NCBI RefSeq assembly: GCF_031877795.1
Contig: NC_133932.1
Coordinates: 38,640,180-38,704,179 of the forward strand
DNA length: 64,000 nucleotides
Direction: 5' to 3'
Origin: Strix aluco
Taxonomy: Eukaryota; Chordata; Aves; Strigiformes; Strigidae
Shown here in pieces: positions 1 to 12,600 of the stretch; the stretch's first letter is position 1; every line of letters begins with the position of its first letter. Under the pieces are notes generated by a model. The model was given only the letters and a program-made list of their open reading frames with translations, did not search any database and was not told where the DNA came from. The translations under genes and the position numbers were made by a program.

Positions 1-10
1 GCCAGTTTAC

Positions 11-165
11 CTTATCTGATGATCTGGCTCCATGAGAACAAGTCCCTCATGACTCACGTCCACCTCATACCTGCTGTGCAGGGGAAGAAGTTTTTCAAGC
101 TGGGCCCCGCAAATCCCAGCAAATAATGTCTCGTTTCGCGTAGAGCTTCTTTCTTCTAGGTGGCG
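11..165 (-). CDS. internal coding exon of an unidentified gene
   Basis: On the minus strand, a TTTATTCAG acceptor (just above 165) and an AG|GTAAAC donor (10 to 5) bound 155 nt with a single open frame; the other two frames contain stops. It encodes about 51 residues, including ICGAQLEKLLPLHSRYEV followed by DVSHEGLVLMEPDHQI, and ends in a split codon. The alternating 'V-x-V-S-x-E-G-L-V-L' stretch resembles a beta strand pair of a PTB/PH-like fold, but that is only an impression. I do not recognise the protein. It lies downstream of the HINFP-like gene on the same strand, and the rest of its gene should lie outside the window to the left and possibly in unseen small exons. It could also be a fortuitous open stretch between splice-like sites. 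Confidence 0.5.
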
Positions 166-2896
166 CTGAATAAAGCAAGAGTTCAACGAAGACACTGGGG
201 TTGACAAATAGCCGGTGTCACACAGTGTCGTGGGGCAAGGTGGCAGGGTGAGGCAGGACATGCAGTCCGCAGGCACCCTCTATAGGATCTTCCACGGGAG
301 AGCACTCGGCAGCACTTGCTGGGCAGAAAGCAGCTTCAGAGTCACCCTGAAAATTAAGCAGGGACAAAACCCTAGGTTTCAAACCCGAACAGATTTACAT
401 AGTTATTTTAGTACAAATAACTTGCACGAAAAATGTGTAATTTGGTATCAAAATCAGGAAAAAACAGCGCCTCCTTTCACCAAAGTGCTTTCATTCAGAT
501 GGATGTTTTATTTGGCTTTGTACATGCAAACCAGCATCTTGGAGTGCTAATATAACACTTAAATCTGAACATAAAATTTGAAAAAACTCTGAAAAAACAA
601 CTTGGAAATCCATTGTCACTAACTACTATTGCCAAGTAAATAGAGAGGTGTTAACAAAGCCTCTACATAAAAACTAATATAAGAATGTAAATTCTAAACT
701 AGGTTACTGGCAAGAAAATGGATGCAACTTTTCAGCTTTGCAAATCCCTCGTGTGAATGAAAACACTGTGAATAATAATAAAGTGAAACAGGTACCTAAG
801 TGGTAGTAGAATAAAACTCTGGAGTGTCATTAAGCAGCATAACTGAGGGAAATGATTTTAAAAGACGATTTTCAAAGTTAGGTCTCCATTAATAAATTAT
901 CACGCCATTGTGTCTGCCCCCACAGTTAATTTTGTCTTCCAAAATGTATTTAATAGGCTTATGCCAAGTTGTGGCAATTTAGAACTTGCAGGTCATTCCC
1001 TTGCCCTGCGAGTGTGGTTCCACAGCTCAAGTACAAATCTCTAATGCCATGTTTAAATCTGTCTTGTGAAGCCCTGAATGGGCTTTGTGTAAACTAACCT
1101 TGGTACCTGCAATGCAGCTTGCACTGAAGGCAGGCAGGCATGGGGACCTACCCAAAGGGGTAAATTGTTGGATATTGCATTAGAGGCTTCTTTCAAGCTA
1201 TTGTAAAAGATCTGGAAAAGACTCCTCTGTATTCTGGTTGACTAATACTTTCCATTATAAAGGACTCTTTCTTTGGGAAGCATTAACACCTCTGTTGTTA
1301 GTTGCAGGCCTTTGATATTTAGCAGGGGAAATCCCAGAGGCTATAGTGGTACCTATTCTTTGCCCAGAGAAACGTGAGTCAGTTTTCCCCGTGAAGTATT
1401 AAAAATGCTGGGTCTCTGATTCATGCACAAAGGCAGATTAAAATCAGGCTGCCACCCACAGCTGTCTGGCCTGCCCCCACTGCACAGATGGCTCAGCTGC
1501 TCTTGAAACATCAGCTGAATTGCCACAAATTACAGCCAGGCATATTTAATAATACTAAAACCTGAGCACAAGGATCTCAGCTGCCTGCAAAGCAGGAACT
1601 TTCAAGGCAGGAACTTTCAAGGCAGTAACAAGGTGGACAGCTATGGAAGCAGATTTTTACAGCTGTCACTTTTAATCTGCCTATATTTGTGACAGGAGTC
1701 TTAAATTCCTTTTCTTCCTCTAGCCAAGATTGCTAAACATTGTAGACAACCTGGTCGAGGTTGTTAGGCTGAAGCAGCAGTGAGCACTGCTGCCTGAGAG
1801 CCAGTGCACAGTCAGAGGCATCGCTTAGGGCTCCCTCCCACAAGCCCTGCTTCCCTGCATAATCTAACTAGCAAAATGGCACAGACCCTTCAGCTGGCCC
1901 ACTCTCCCCACGCTCTTTGTGACAGCAAATGGAGGAAGCAGAAGGAATAGTTCACATAAGAGTGTAATGGATCCTATGCACCTCCTCACCCGCTACCAGC
2001 CTTCGTGAGGGCCCTGGGCAGGGAAATGTGCTCTTCCAGCTGTGGGGATGAGGGGGAAGGAGTCCTTCCTTCCCCTAAGCCTGCACACAGGCCTAGCGTG
2101 GCCTCGCCATCCTTACATGCAACAGCGGTCAGCAGTTAGATGGTGAGGAGACGGTTTTCTACAGAAGCTGCACAGTGTAAATCCTCCCAAATAGAAGTGC
2201 CCCAGAATCCTTGGGGTTACGTGGCAAGTTCACTTCAATGTCAACCAGCCTGTTTTTGTCCAAACTATTCCCAGTCTGATCTCCATTCTGGTTGGCTGGG
2301 GACTCACCTGTGTGCAGGCTGATTGCTTGTCCTGGGCTCTCCGTATCAGTTTGTCTACATAAAGAAATGAACATTCAGTAGGCAGTGGTGATGCAATACT
2401 GTGCTCTGTATGCTCTGAAAGTGGCTTTCAAAGTGGCACAGCAAGCCCTTCTCAAAGAATACTACCTCTGGGTCCTCAAGGGACGCCAGCTTGGAGTAGC
2501 TAATACATGGTAACTCATTCTTCTAGCTGACTGCATACCACCTTCTCCTGGGTGTAAGTCTTACATTAGTCGGAAGGCTCGTTCAGTTCTTGCTTTAAAA
2601 AATGTTTCAAACATCATAATTCACTTTTACTGTGATGAAAGATACCTGTATTTTTGTCTATGCCCTTTATACCAGAATCTAATCAATGGCTTTGCCAAGC
2701 ACTTTTCCTAACAGGTCAGAATCACTGTGGCTATGTGGAATTATCTATGAAAATACAGTTAGGTACATTTAGCTATGCTGCCAATATCATTCATTTACCT
2801 TCTTGTCATTGTACCTGCAGCACCCAACACACAACTATAAAATTTCCATCATACAAATAGCATATAAATCCTGAAGTCAGCTCTGTGAACATCTGT
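166..2896. other. no recognised gene; sequence downstream of the HINFP-like gene
   Basis: I see no exon with convincing splice sites and no CR1 copy here. It holds a 15-bp tandem duplication near 1,592 and a GC-richer patch around 1,990-2,110. It is either intergenic or intronic to the unidentified gene at the left edge. Confidence 0.5.
1592..1621. repeat. 15-bp tandem duplication
   Basis: Two exact adjacent copies of GCAGGAACTTTCAAG, followed by a partial third (GCAG). Confidence 0.85.
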
Positions 2897-2922
2897 TTTA
2901 TTTAGACATAACCTTCTTTATT
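2897..2922 (-). terminator. candidate polyadenylation signals of the HINFP-like gene
   Basis: Two AATAAA hexamers on the minus strand (2922-2917 and 2902-2897) lie about 560 nt beyond the distal stop codon at 3,483. They are the first clustered canonical signals after the last coding exon, so a 3' UTR of roughly 0.6 kb is inferred. Confidence 0.45.
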
Positions 2923-3482
2923 TAAATTATTCCTTTAACAATATTGTAGCTTAAAAGTCCAATATAATAAAATCTCTCTATTAACTATTGAAATAATTTA
3001 AAAGTCACTAAGTAAAGCTAAGAAATCTGCCAAAATCGTAGATTTTTTTATATACATCTCACAAGCTGTTATCTGATTACTAATAAATAACACAGTGGGC
3101 TAATAAAAAATGGGATGGTTTACCTACCAATTCAAACTGTTTGTCTCATGCATTGGCTCAACACTTACCCCATGGGCTATATTTTTAAAATAAATAAATA
3201 TACACACACATATGTATATGCTATATGAATATACAGAATTTAAGTTTCTTCTCCAAAAGGCTCTAAGTGAATGTATTCTAAGTGCATAATTTTATGTGTA
3301 CCCTGGATATATTCTCTAAGCACATTAGAATAATTTAACATGAAAGCTGAGAAAACACAGAATTATATACAAGACCCAACAAGGAAAAAAGTGAAGACTT
3401 TAAAGCATATTTTGTTTAAAAAAGCAAACCTCTTCTGAAGAGTATACTTTTCACAGTGAAAATCCACAAAAAGGCTGGTTTT

Positions 3483-3692
3483 CTAGAAAGCTATCTGAAT
3501 TCCCAAGCCCAGTTCCATTTCTGCTAGTTTTTCCTTCACATTCATTGGTGTTGCTTCATCCTCTTTGGTGGAAGTACAATAGTTTTCAAAGGTCTGTACA
3601 GCAGTTTGAAGTTCAGAATACACAGGCTCTGGCATAGAAGTCTCTGTTTCTACCAGAACATTTTCTCCAGTAGCTGGTGACCATGGCTGAAG
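3483..3692 (-). CDS. HINFP-like C-terminal segment in a second frame
   Basis: 69 codons from [11 protein letters not shown] to GIQIAF, then TAG at 3485-3483. It lies in a different frame from the upstream exon. The tail [18 protein letters not shown] resembles the end of human HINFP (MEKLQGIAEEPEIQMV), so it is probably coding. It connects either through a GTATGT...CACACAG intron (3838 to 3693), which joins in frame, or through a 1-nt indel upstream in the overlap of the two frames (about 3,713-3,755). Confidence 0.65.
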   Translation of the reverse strand, partial: LQPWSPATGENVLVETETSMPEPVYSELQTAVQTFENYCTSTKEDEATPMNVKEKLAEMELGLGIQIAF

Positions 3693-6600
3693 CTGTGTGA
3701 AAAGTACTTCTACTGTTGAAGTGTCTCTTTCCCAAGAGTCCCTCCTTCTCTTCCAAAACTATTTTGACTTGGTGAAGACCTGTTTGTAACCATCTCGTTA
3801 TTAAGAACCTGACCTAAACCCGTGACAGCATTACATACTGCTAAAATCAAACTCATATGACCCTCATCATCATCTTTATATCTAAGGGAATAAAATTGAA
3901 AGTACTGAAAATACAAGTTACAAACATAACACGTACAGCAGCAAATAAGAATAACATCTAATTAGATTGCCAAAACTGAGAATTTCAGCAATTAAAAGAT
4001 GAACTAGATTGCTATTTATTAGGTGGCACTCAAACAAAAGACACTCTATATGAAGGAACACCTGCAAGAGGGTTCCAATAAGTAGTTTTTATCCAATATA
4101 CCTCACATAACAGAAAATAAGAAATACCTATTTATAATTACATTTTATTTGCTGGATTTTCTTGTCCCAATATGGAGAGTATGGCTTGTTTATACTACAG
4201 AAACTGTTGATATATTTATGTACTCTCTTTGGTGGATACAACTTGCAGGGTCAAAGAATTTCTTTCAACAATCTGGGTTACACGGATTTCACAGTGGTAA
4301 AAGCTATAAAAGCAAAAATACCTTTTTTTTCCTTGGTTTAGCCATCTTTATACTAGGTTTTCCATCATGATAGTGAAATCTAAGTAGTAAATCCTTCCAT
4401 GCTCGGAATGTTTAAAACGGAACCAAACTTAGCATTTAATTAAATATCTGGATCTCTTAAACAAAACGTTTTTAAAAAATTTTTATGATCTGAACAAGAA
4501 TCAACTGGTAACATACCTGAAACGAGAATGACTGCTGAGTTTATGAGCTTTTCGAAGATGTAGGGTCAATGTATAACTCCAGGAGAAACATTTCTGACAG
4601 ATGTGGCATTTATATTTCAGAGTGCCATTACTCTTGGAAAGAAGAATATTAAGAGTCATTGAAGGCTTGCACATATATATGACAAAAACTAATCCTTTGT
4701 TGAAAAGTGGAAAACCACACTAACTAGCTGAATACCTTTTTGAAGTTAACTTCCTAAAACATTTAAAATTTGTGGGTTTTAGAACTTGTCTGATGAAGGA
4801 ACCCCAGTGAACATGGAAATTCTCTGTGTGACCATCAGTACTGCAGGCATCTCCAACAGCAGTGTGACACATATATTCCACTAAAATATATTTCTTTTAC
4901 AACATAGCAGTGATCATAACTCAGAAAGTTGAAGAAACAGGCAACAAGTGTGCATAAACTGTAGCAGCCAAAACTGTAGTTTAATGTTGTGGCCAGACTC
5001 ACCTGATTAAGAGTGATGTAAGCTTTACACACTTTATAGTTTCTCTATTTTCAGGTAACATATTAGTTCTAAGAATGAGCAGAAAGGTGACACTGGTTTT
5101 TAATCCCTGAAATATTTTGGTGTTGAGATTAGGATTGGCATGGGTTGTTTTTTTTTTTAAAAAAAAGGGGGAAGGTTGGCCAGAGTTCAAGGCTGTCAGT
5201 ATGCAACTGCATGCACCCGAGGTAAGCACACAAAATCTATTGGTAAGGATGAGTCAGGTATTTGCATAATACTTTTAAGAGTCCTGGAAATGCGTGCAAA
5301 TAAATAGTGGATTTGGTGCAAAAATAAAGCATTTCATTAATGCACAAGAAACTAAATGCACGTAAATTTGAAACTTTAGTCTCATTTATAGCAATATATT
5401 TTATTCTGCTATTTAATATACTCACTACATGTGCTCTCTTGTAATGCTGTCTCAAAGTTTGTAAAGTCCGTGAAGTAAAACCACATCCTTCAACATCACA
5501 GCTGTAGGCATCTGAATCATTGTGTGTTTCAACATGTTTATGCAGATCATACGCGTTCTTAAAACTGAAAACAAGGTAAAACAAATAACAGATATATAGT
5601 ACAGAGGAGTAGTCTTGTGGTTAATGTTTAGGACTGGGAGGTAGTAATTTTTGGCTCTGAGAATGACAAGTGAAAGTGGAATATGTGTAAATCACTGCTC
5701 TACCTCATTTTTTCCACCTGTGAAAAGGGGATAGTACAGACATCTCTTTGATGTACTCTGGATTTCATTTTCCATTCCCTCTTTCTTCCCACACATCCAC
5801 ACCGTGCCCAAATCTAGGTAATTTTTCCGCAACCGTCTTGCAAGGCATCACCTTCACTTTCTGTTCACGTAGGTAAAATTCTTGTCCATTATCGATCAGA
5901 CACTTCATCCTCTCTGGTCTAGAAATTCAGATTATTTTCTCTGTCCACCACAGTGTAAACGCAGAAGTACTTAAATATTTGTTCGCTTTATCCCACTTCC
6001 ATCATATAAAGGCTAAATATCTCCCCCTCTCTGGCAAAGTTAAACATAATTTGCCAGTGCTTATATATGCAGCTTGGTCTATCACATCACAATGCTACTA
6101 TTTTTATTTTATTTCACTGCTGTGTGGCATCATATGGTGCAAGCAGAAAAGAAACCACCACAGAAAAATAAGCACACAAATCTGCAGAAGGTATAGTAAG
6201 CCTGTGGCAGAAAAATCACTCAAAGGAGAAGGCTCTTGACTCTCCCAGCAAACAGCCAGCAATCATTTAGAATGGCAAAACCCACAGTTTAAGGCACTAC
6301 TGCCACACACTTCAAGTTGTGATGACCATTTTGTAGTACACAGTCTTGCCAAGAAAATGCACCTTTTAACACATCAGTCCTACTTGCACCAGAAGTTCAT
6401 GAACTACTGTGTCTCAGCAGCTGAAGGCAGATGAACAGCAGATGAATCTATTAAGATTTCTTCATCAAACAGTTGATTATTTTTGTGGTTGGAAACTTTT
6501 CCTTCTTTACTAACTCCTATGTAAAACACCCACTTGGTTCTACAGTTCTGCTCACATAGCTACAAGCCTCAAGTTTTCTTACCCCTTGCCACAGAGGTGA

Positions 6601-9600
6601 CAATGGAAAGGACGTTCATCACAGTGTCGGAATATGATGTGTGATTTCAGTGAGGAGACACTTGTGCATACCATTTCACAAAGGACACATGCAACACGAT
6701 TAACTAGAAAAGATGGTAGAAAGATACTTTCAGTTCAGTATCACAGCTGCACTGGGACATTGTCTGCTATGATGTATAACAAAAAATGTATTAAAACATC
6801 ATCTTAAAATTAACAGATTATCATACAAAAAAAGAGATAAAAGTGCAATGTAGATACAATAAAGAGACTAGTAAAATAGTAGTCAATCTTACAATGTTTC
6901 AAGTTACTTTCAAAAAACAGATGGTAAGGGAAAAAGATGTAGAGGATCATGTTTCACTCTCCAGGCTCTAACAAAAAGGATGATTATCATCTTGCTCCTG
7001 GCACTTTGGGAGGATTTCTAAAAAGTGGATGTTGTCTGGAGGCCTTCTAACAGACAAGCGCTGGCAAATCTACTTTTAGTATTTAAGGTATTACTACTCT
7101 TAAAAAGGTGGCAGAAAGGATATGTGTCTGTCCTCCACCTCCCCATTTCACATTTGGATATATTTGCTTAAGGCACAATAATGCTGGGTGCTTGCTGAAC
7201 TGCCAGACTGTGAACTGCAACGGCCAAAACACAGGTTTGCTCGGACAACCCTGGAACTGGGGAGAACCTTTGGCAGATTGGCAGGAAGGTCTGTAACACC
7301 TTAAACTGAACAAATACTTGCTTTGCTGCTATGAATCAGCAACCTGATGAATGCAGAAGGAAGAGTCTCAATAAAGAAGTTTCAGATTCAGACAAAATCT
7401 GTTATATTAAGGACTTTGAAACAACGCATTATCTTATAATCAGCCCAATGCTTTGCAGGTGGCCAAAGAAAAACACGCAGTTGAAGTGCTCACATTTTCT
7501 CAAAAAAGGGAGTAAATATAATGCACTGTAACTATTCTGGAATCACTCCCTGCATAGGCACTTTTCTTCATGGTTTGTCTTAAACCAGGGGAAAAAAAAT
7601 ATTTTTTTCCTCCCTAAAATAAATAGCTTCATGTGAAAAACTGGTCTGGAATAACTTAATCTGCAAAACTGCATCAGTGAAGTTCAGCAGTCTCTTGAAA
7701 TGGGAGTATCCAACAGTTTGCTTACTTGTCTGGCATGTAAGTATGTCCATGTAGGGAGTGATTTCAGAATACCTACAGCATTTGCATTCACATCACAGCT
7801 TATTTCAGAATGATTTCTTATAGATAGGCAAGTTCTTTAAAAGAAAATTTCAATATGGGGTAAGATTCTGAAAATGACATGTCTGCACTGGCAGCCTGCG
7901 TTAACATGCAGATGTGTATGCTGCCAGAATTTTTAAAGAAAGCTGAATCATGAACTGGGGAAGTAACTGGCTTTATTATCTGAGGAGATTTAGGTTGCAC
8001 CTAAACAGTTGGACCCAGGAATGCCTCCCAGCTCCCTCAGCCAAGTTCATATTGCAGCTGGTTCGCTGTGGCTTACTGGGACATGACATGGGTTTGCATC
8101 ATCCTTGTTACTAGGTCCAGCCACCTTGTGATTTTCCCTGGCTGTGCAAGCAGAACACGGTCTGAATTATCAGGGGACAAGGACAGCCAGGCACATTGTG
8201 CAATTCACAAAGGTTTAAATGCACCCAGAGTGACCAGAAACAAATAGTTCAGTTAGCTATGGGCATTATTTAATATATTAAATCTATCTTAATGTGTGTT
8301 ATGCTTTAATTTAAAAAAATAAACAACAGCATATTTAAACTGCTTCATTAGCTAATGAAAACAAAACCAAAAAAAAAATCTTAATTCGTATTTATTTCCA
8401 CTTTCTATCCAAAATCACCTTGAGACAGAGGAATAAAACTAATCTAGTAAACAAACCAAAAATGATTCTCTATTTTCTAATATAAAATATAAAAATGAAG
8501 ATATTTTAGACAGATGCAGGTCAACTATAAAACCATTCAAATACAAACAAGATCAGTCCCGGTAGCTCACAGTAAGCACCAAATCAAATACCAATTGTTA
8601 AGCATCAATGCGTTGACTTGCAGACAGTGAAAAATCATGTTTCCTTAAGAATGCAACTAGAAAGTGGAATCTACCCTGACTGAGCAGGTCTGCACGAAGC
8701 TGCTTGTATGTTTATACAACCTAAATGACTGGTACCCAGGTCTGGCGACAGGTTCAAATATTCCTGTTCTCAAAGCAAAGACCCACCCTCCTCTCGGCGT
8801 CTGCATTTCCTGTATGTCCAACAGCAATATCACGTTTCCTTGTGCTTAAATGCTGTAGGATTCTTTCCCAGCAAGTCATAGCTGCTGTAGTATAACTTGT
8901 GGGAATAATTTGGGGACCTCAGGGAGATTGTGGTTAGGTCAGCGAAGGACTACACTGTTTGAGTGAGGTTGATTATGCACTGCAAGGTGAGCAGAGTTGC
9001 AGGCCAAACTAAAACATAGCTTTGGCTTTAACCGTGCCCCTAGTCATGAAAGCGAGTAAACAGAGATGCAAGTGAAGAATAAGCATCTGCACGGGAGCTA
9101 CTGCAAAACAGAAAATCCCCTTAACCTTGTTGATCAGAAGGCACGAAGAAAGGAATTTCCATGCTTCAGAGGGACTGGCAATGAAATTCTTACTTTCCCG
9201 CATTTGTAACACAGTTGCCCTAGTTTCATGTATTAATTTTCTTAGCTGATATAACAGTACTTGTAACTCTGTACTTTATCAAACCTGTTCTATAGAAGAT
9301 GACCTTGAGAAAAGTACATTTTATTTTAAAAAACTCTGACTTACCATGTCCCCTCATGTGATCTCGTAGCAGCCTTTCATTGGCAAAATGTTTCTGACAG
9401 TTCTGGCAAACAAATATTCGTTCTGAAGTTAAGTAGAAACTATTTAGTGGCAATACAAATAACTTATGAAAGATTTATTAATAACCTATAGCTGCCAGTT
9501 TCATGAATAAACCAACACAGCACTGAGACAGTTTCAATATTCTTTTTCATTACCAATACTCTTCAGAAGAAAATTTAGTTTAGGCTTAATGAAAAGGATT

Positions 9601-12600
9601 GTTTTTCAGTAAGTTCATTTCATCCTAAACAGAGTAACAATCTGTTCAAAACACTAACAGTTTGAAATTGAACCTCTTCTGTCAATTACCTAGAATGCAC
9701 CTACTTTCCATCACCAAAACATCCACAATTCCTACATATATTCCAAGCACTTAAAAACATTAAAAACAACTACCTCTCCCTTCCTCTTCAGCATGCAGGA
9801 AAGCATGCCAACTAATACACAGTTGGTGGAGGTAGGGAGTGTTCTGGTGAAGAAAATACTTACTGGAAAAACAAAGCTGAAGAGAAAAAAATTGCCTTTT
9901 GACCTGAAAGTAGTTAAATGCTCATTGGGATTACTTGCAGAGATTTTGTAATCCAAGCCTGGCTCTTGTGGAGGTTCTCTCTTCAATAATCAAAAGTCTT
10001 TCCTATTCATGGGCAGTTTCCCAGTGTCAGTGGAATGCCACGCTGTGCCATGGGCACCAAGGGAAGAGAGGCAATGCGATGTCACAGCTGCCAGGTGAAT
10101 AGCTTTACTGCTGAAACATGATCTAAGGGTGTTCTCTTGCTCACTTTCATTACCCTAATTCATCAGACATGCAAAGTCAAGAGAACTTCTATGCTTTTTG
10201 AAAACAATTGCCTTCCTGGAGTAAACCCTGTTTTCATGCAATTGATTTATATGAAAAAAAAAATTTTTTTTTGAAATTACACATGCACATTATCACAAAG
10301 CACCTTAAATGAAAATCTCTTACAAATATAAACAGAAATAAGAGCATATCCACTTACTATCTTCTGAAACTTGTCTCTTTGCATGATCGAAAAACTTAGT
10401 GTTGTTGGAGAACATTCCTCCACAAGCAGGACATGCTACAACTCTTTCTTGCATGTGGGTTCTTAAATGATCCCATAGCTTATGCTTTCCTTTAAATATG
10501 CTGAAACAATCTAAACCAAACATAAGGAAAAAAGCTGCACATGAGTACTGTACTCTTTTTTATGTAGAAACAGAAAAGGCTACTACATACTATGTCTTAC
10601 TGTTGTATTTTTAGAAACACACAAAAAAGTTTATTCTAGGAAAAAAAAGATCAGAATAGTACTATTACAAACATCACATGAGATTTAACCCCACAAATAT
10701 CCAATATCTGGCCAAAGCCAGATTATTTGTCAGTAATCAGAATTCCTGAAGACGTACTGGCCATGTGTGTCTCTTACAAAAATTTCAGTTCTGAATCAGC
10801 AGAGAGCACGCTGCTATACTTTCCACCCTCATGTGTCAAAGTTTTTGGCTTCACATGTATAGTCATACAGCAGAATAGAGATAACACTGATTACTATTTC
10901 TGTTGCCCACCCCCATCACAGAACTCCAGCAATCTTCATGGTCTCTGGAGAACCAGGAGAACAAGATGGGGTAGTGAATACATGTCAACTGTACATCTCC
11001 AAGAACTCCGCTTACTGACCTCTTTTTGGGTTTTTTTATCCTCACATTTTCTATCCTAACCACTATGTGAATGTGTATGTAAACGGCAAGCAATCACCTA
11101 TCCACCAAACAATCCTTGCACGTAAATAGCTATGTCTCAGATCTGTTGAGCTCAGGAACAGTCTGGTACTGTGGACACAGTGCAAGTTTTAACAGCACAA
11201 GTAGAAAGCTCTGGCTACTGACATGTGACAAGAAAGGGGAAAATCCCTAGTAGGTTAATTGGTGTAAATGGAGCTAAAGAACTACTTTCAGGAAAAAACT
11301 TCAGACAGATGTGAAGGAATAGCCTACCATCTCACATAAGGAGAAGCAGCCACAAGTCTCCTCATCTACCTAACAAAGGTAACAGCTATTCAGAAAGCTA
11401 CCTTTTTAGAAAGGTGAAATAATAGCCTGGACCCAATCAAAGACTTTTAAAAATCAAGAGGACTAAAATCAAATTCAAGAGCAAGAGGTAGGGAAAGATA
11501 AAATATTCTTTTGTGGATGAGACACAATAAGAGTAATCAAGTGACTCAAACTCAGCAACAGGTTGGATACCTTTAGGTCTCAGAAATTAATACATAAAAT
11601 TTATTTAACAAAAATGATTTGCCTAGTTCATTTGACCAAGTAGATGCATTGTGAGTTCCATTTCTACCATTCATTGGGACATTCTCTCAAGTAGAACAAG
11701 AATGTAATAGCCTTGACAACAACCCACATCCACTCCAACAGATGGAATATAGGCTACTTCCTGGAATGGAGTTCTGAGCTCCAGATTAACATACTTAGTA
11801 AAGGGACAGAACTCTAGACTCCTTATTAAAAGACAAAGGAAATCCTAAAACCTCACTTTGCCTACAATGAGGAAACAGGTTAATCAGTGTCTCTTTCACC
11901 TCTACTGTGTGCAGGATACTTCTGACCAGGAGGGGCCACAGGAAAAGGACAAGTTCTAGATCAGAAGCTGGAGGATTGATTATTCTTCTAGTGCAACATA
12001 TGTCTCTAACTCCAGATTCAAAATGTGATATGCAGGACATCAGATTGAATCTCTCTTACATCCTTCCTTTGTGAACTCTGCCAGGGCCCTGAGTATACCA
12101 ACAACCTCTGGTTGCCCTGATCAGCCTGTAGCCATGTGGTGATGCTGTTCAAGCTTCAATCACACTTCTGTGAAAACTGCCAAGTTGTGAGAAAGAACAG
12201 TGAGAAGGGGGCCTCCACTCACACACTGTGTGCTCTCTGGCTTGGGAGCTGCAGTTACCCACCCCTTGTGCCTCACCAGCCCTGCCTCTGACTTGCTATC
12301 TGGGCTTCCTAGCTTGACCTCAGACCTGTCTTGTCACAGTGAACTTAGCTGGTGATCACAGGGCTGTGGCTGACCCTGGCCAGCTCCACCAGACCTGCTC
12401 GCTTCTTCTTGTTCAGGTTCTGTGAGACTGCACCCTGTCAGTGAGGTCCCTGCCTGCCTGCCTGTCACCCTTAACTCCCAGTTTGCCTTCCCTTGCAGAG
12501 CAGCCCACTCTTGCTGTACCCTCGCAAAGTCAAACCCACTCAGACCACCAGGTAGTACACTGAGGGTCCCTGGAGAAGACTGATTGCTTTCTATCTGTTG

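Noticed and set aside
3736-3755. Programmed -1 ribosomal frameshift in the HINFP-like last exon
   Set aside because: The overlap of the two frames has no X-XXY-YYZ heptamer in the right phase. GGGAAAG is present but phased differently, so a short intron or an indel is simpler.
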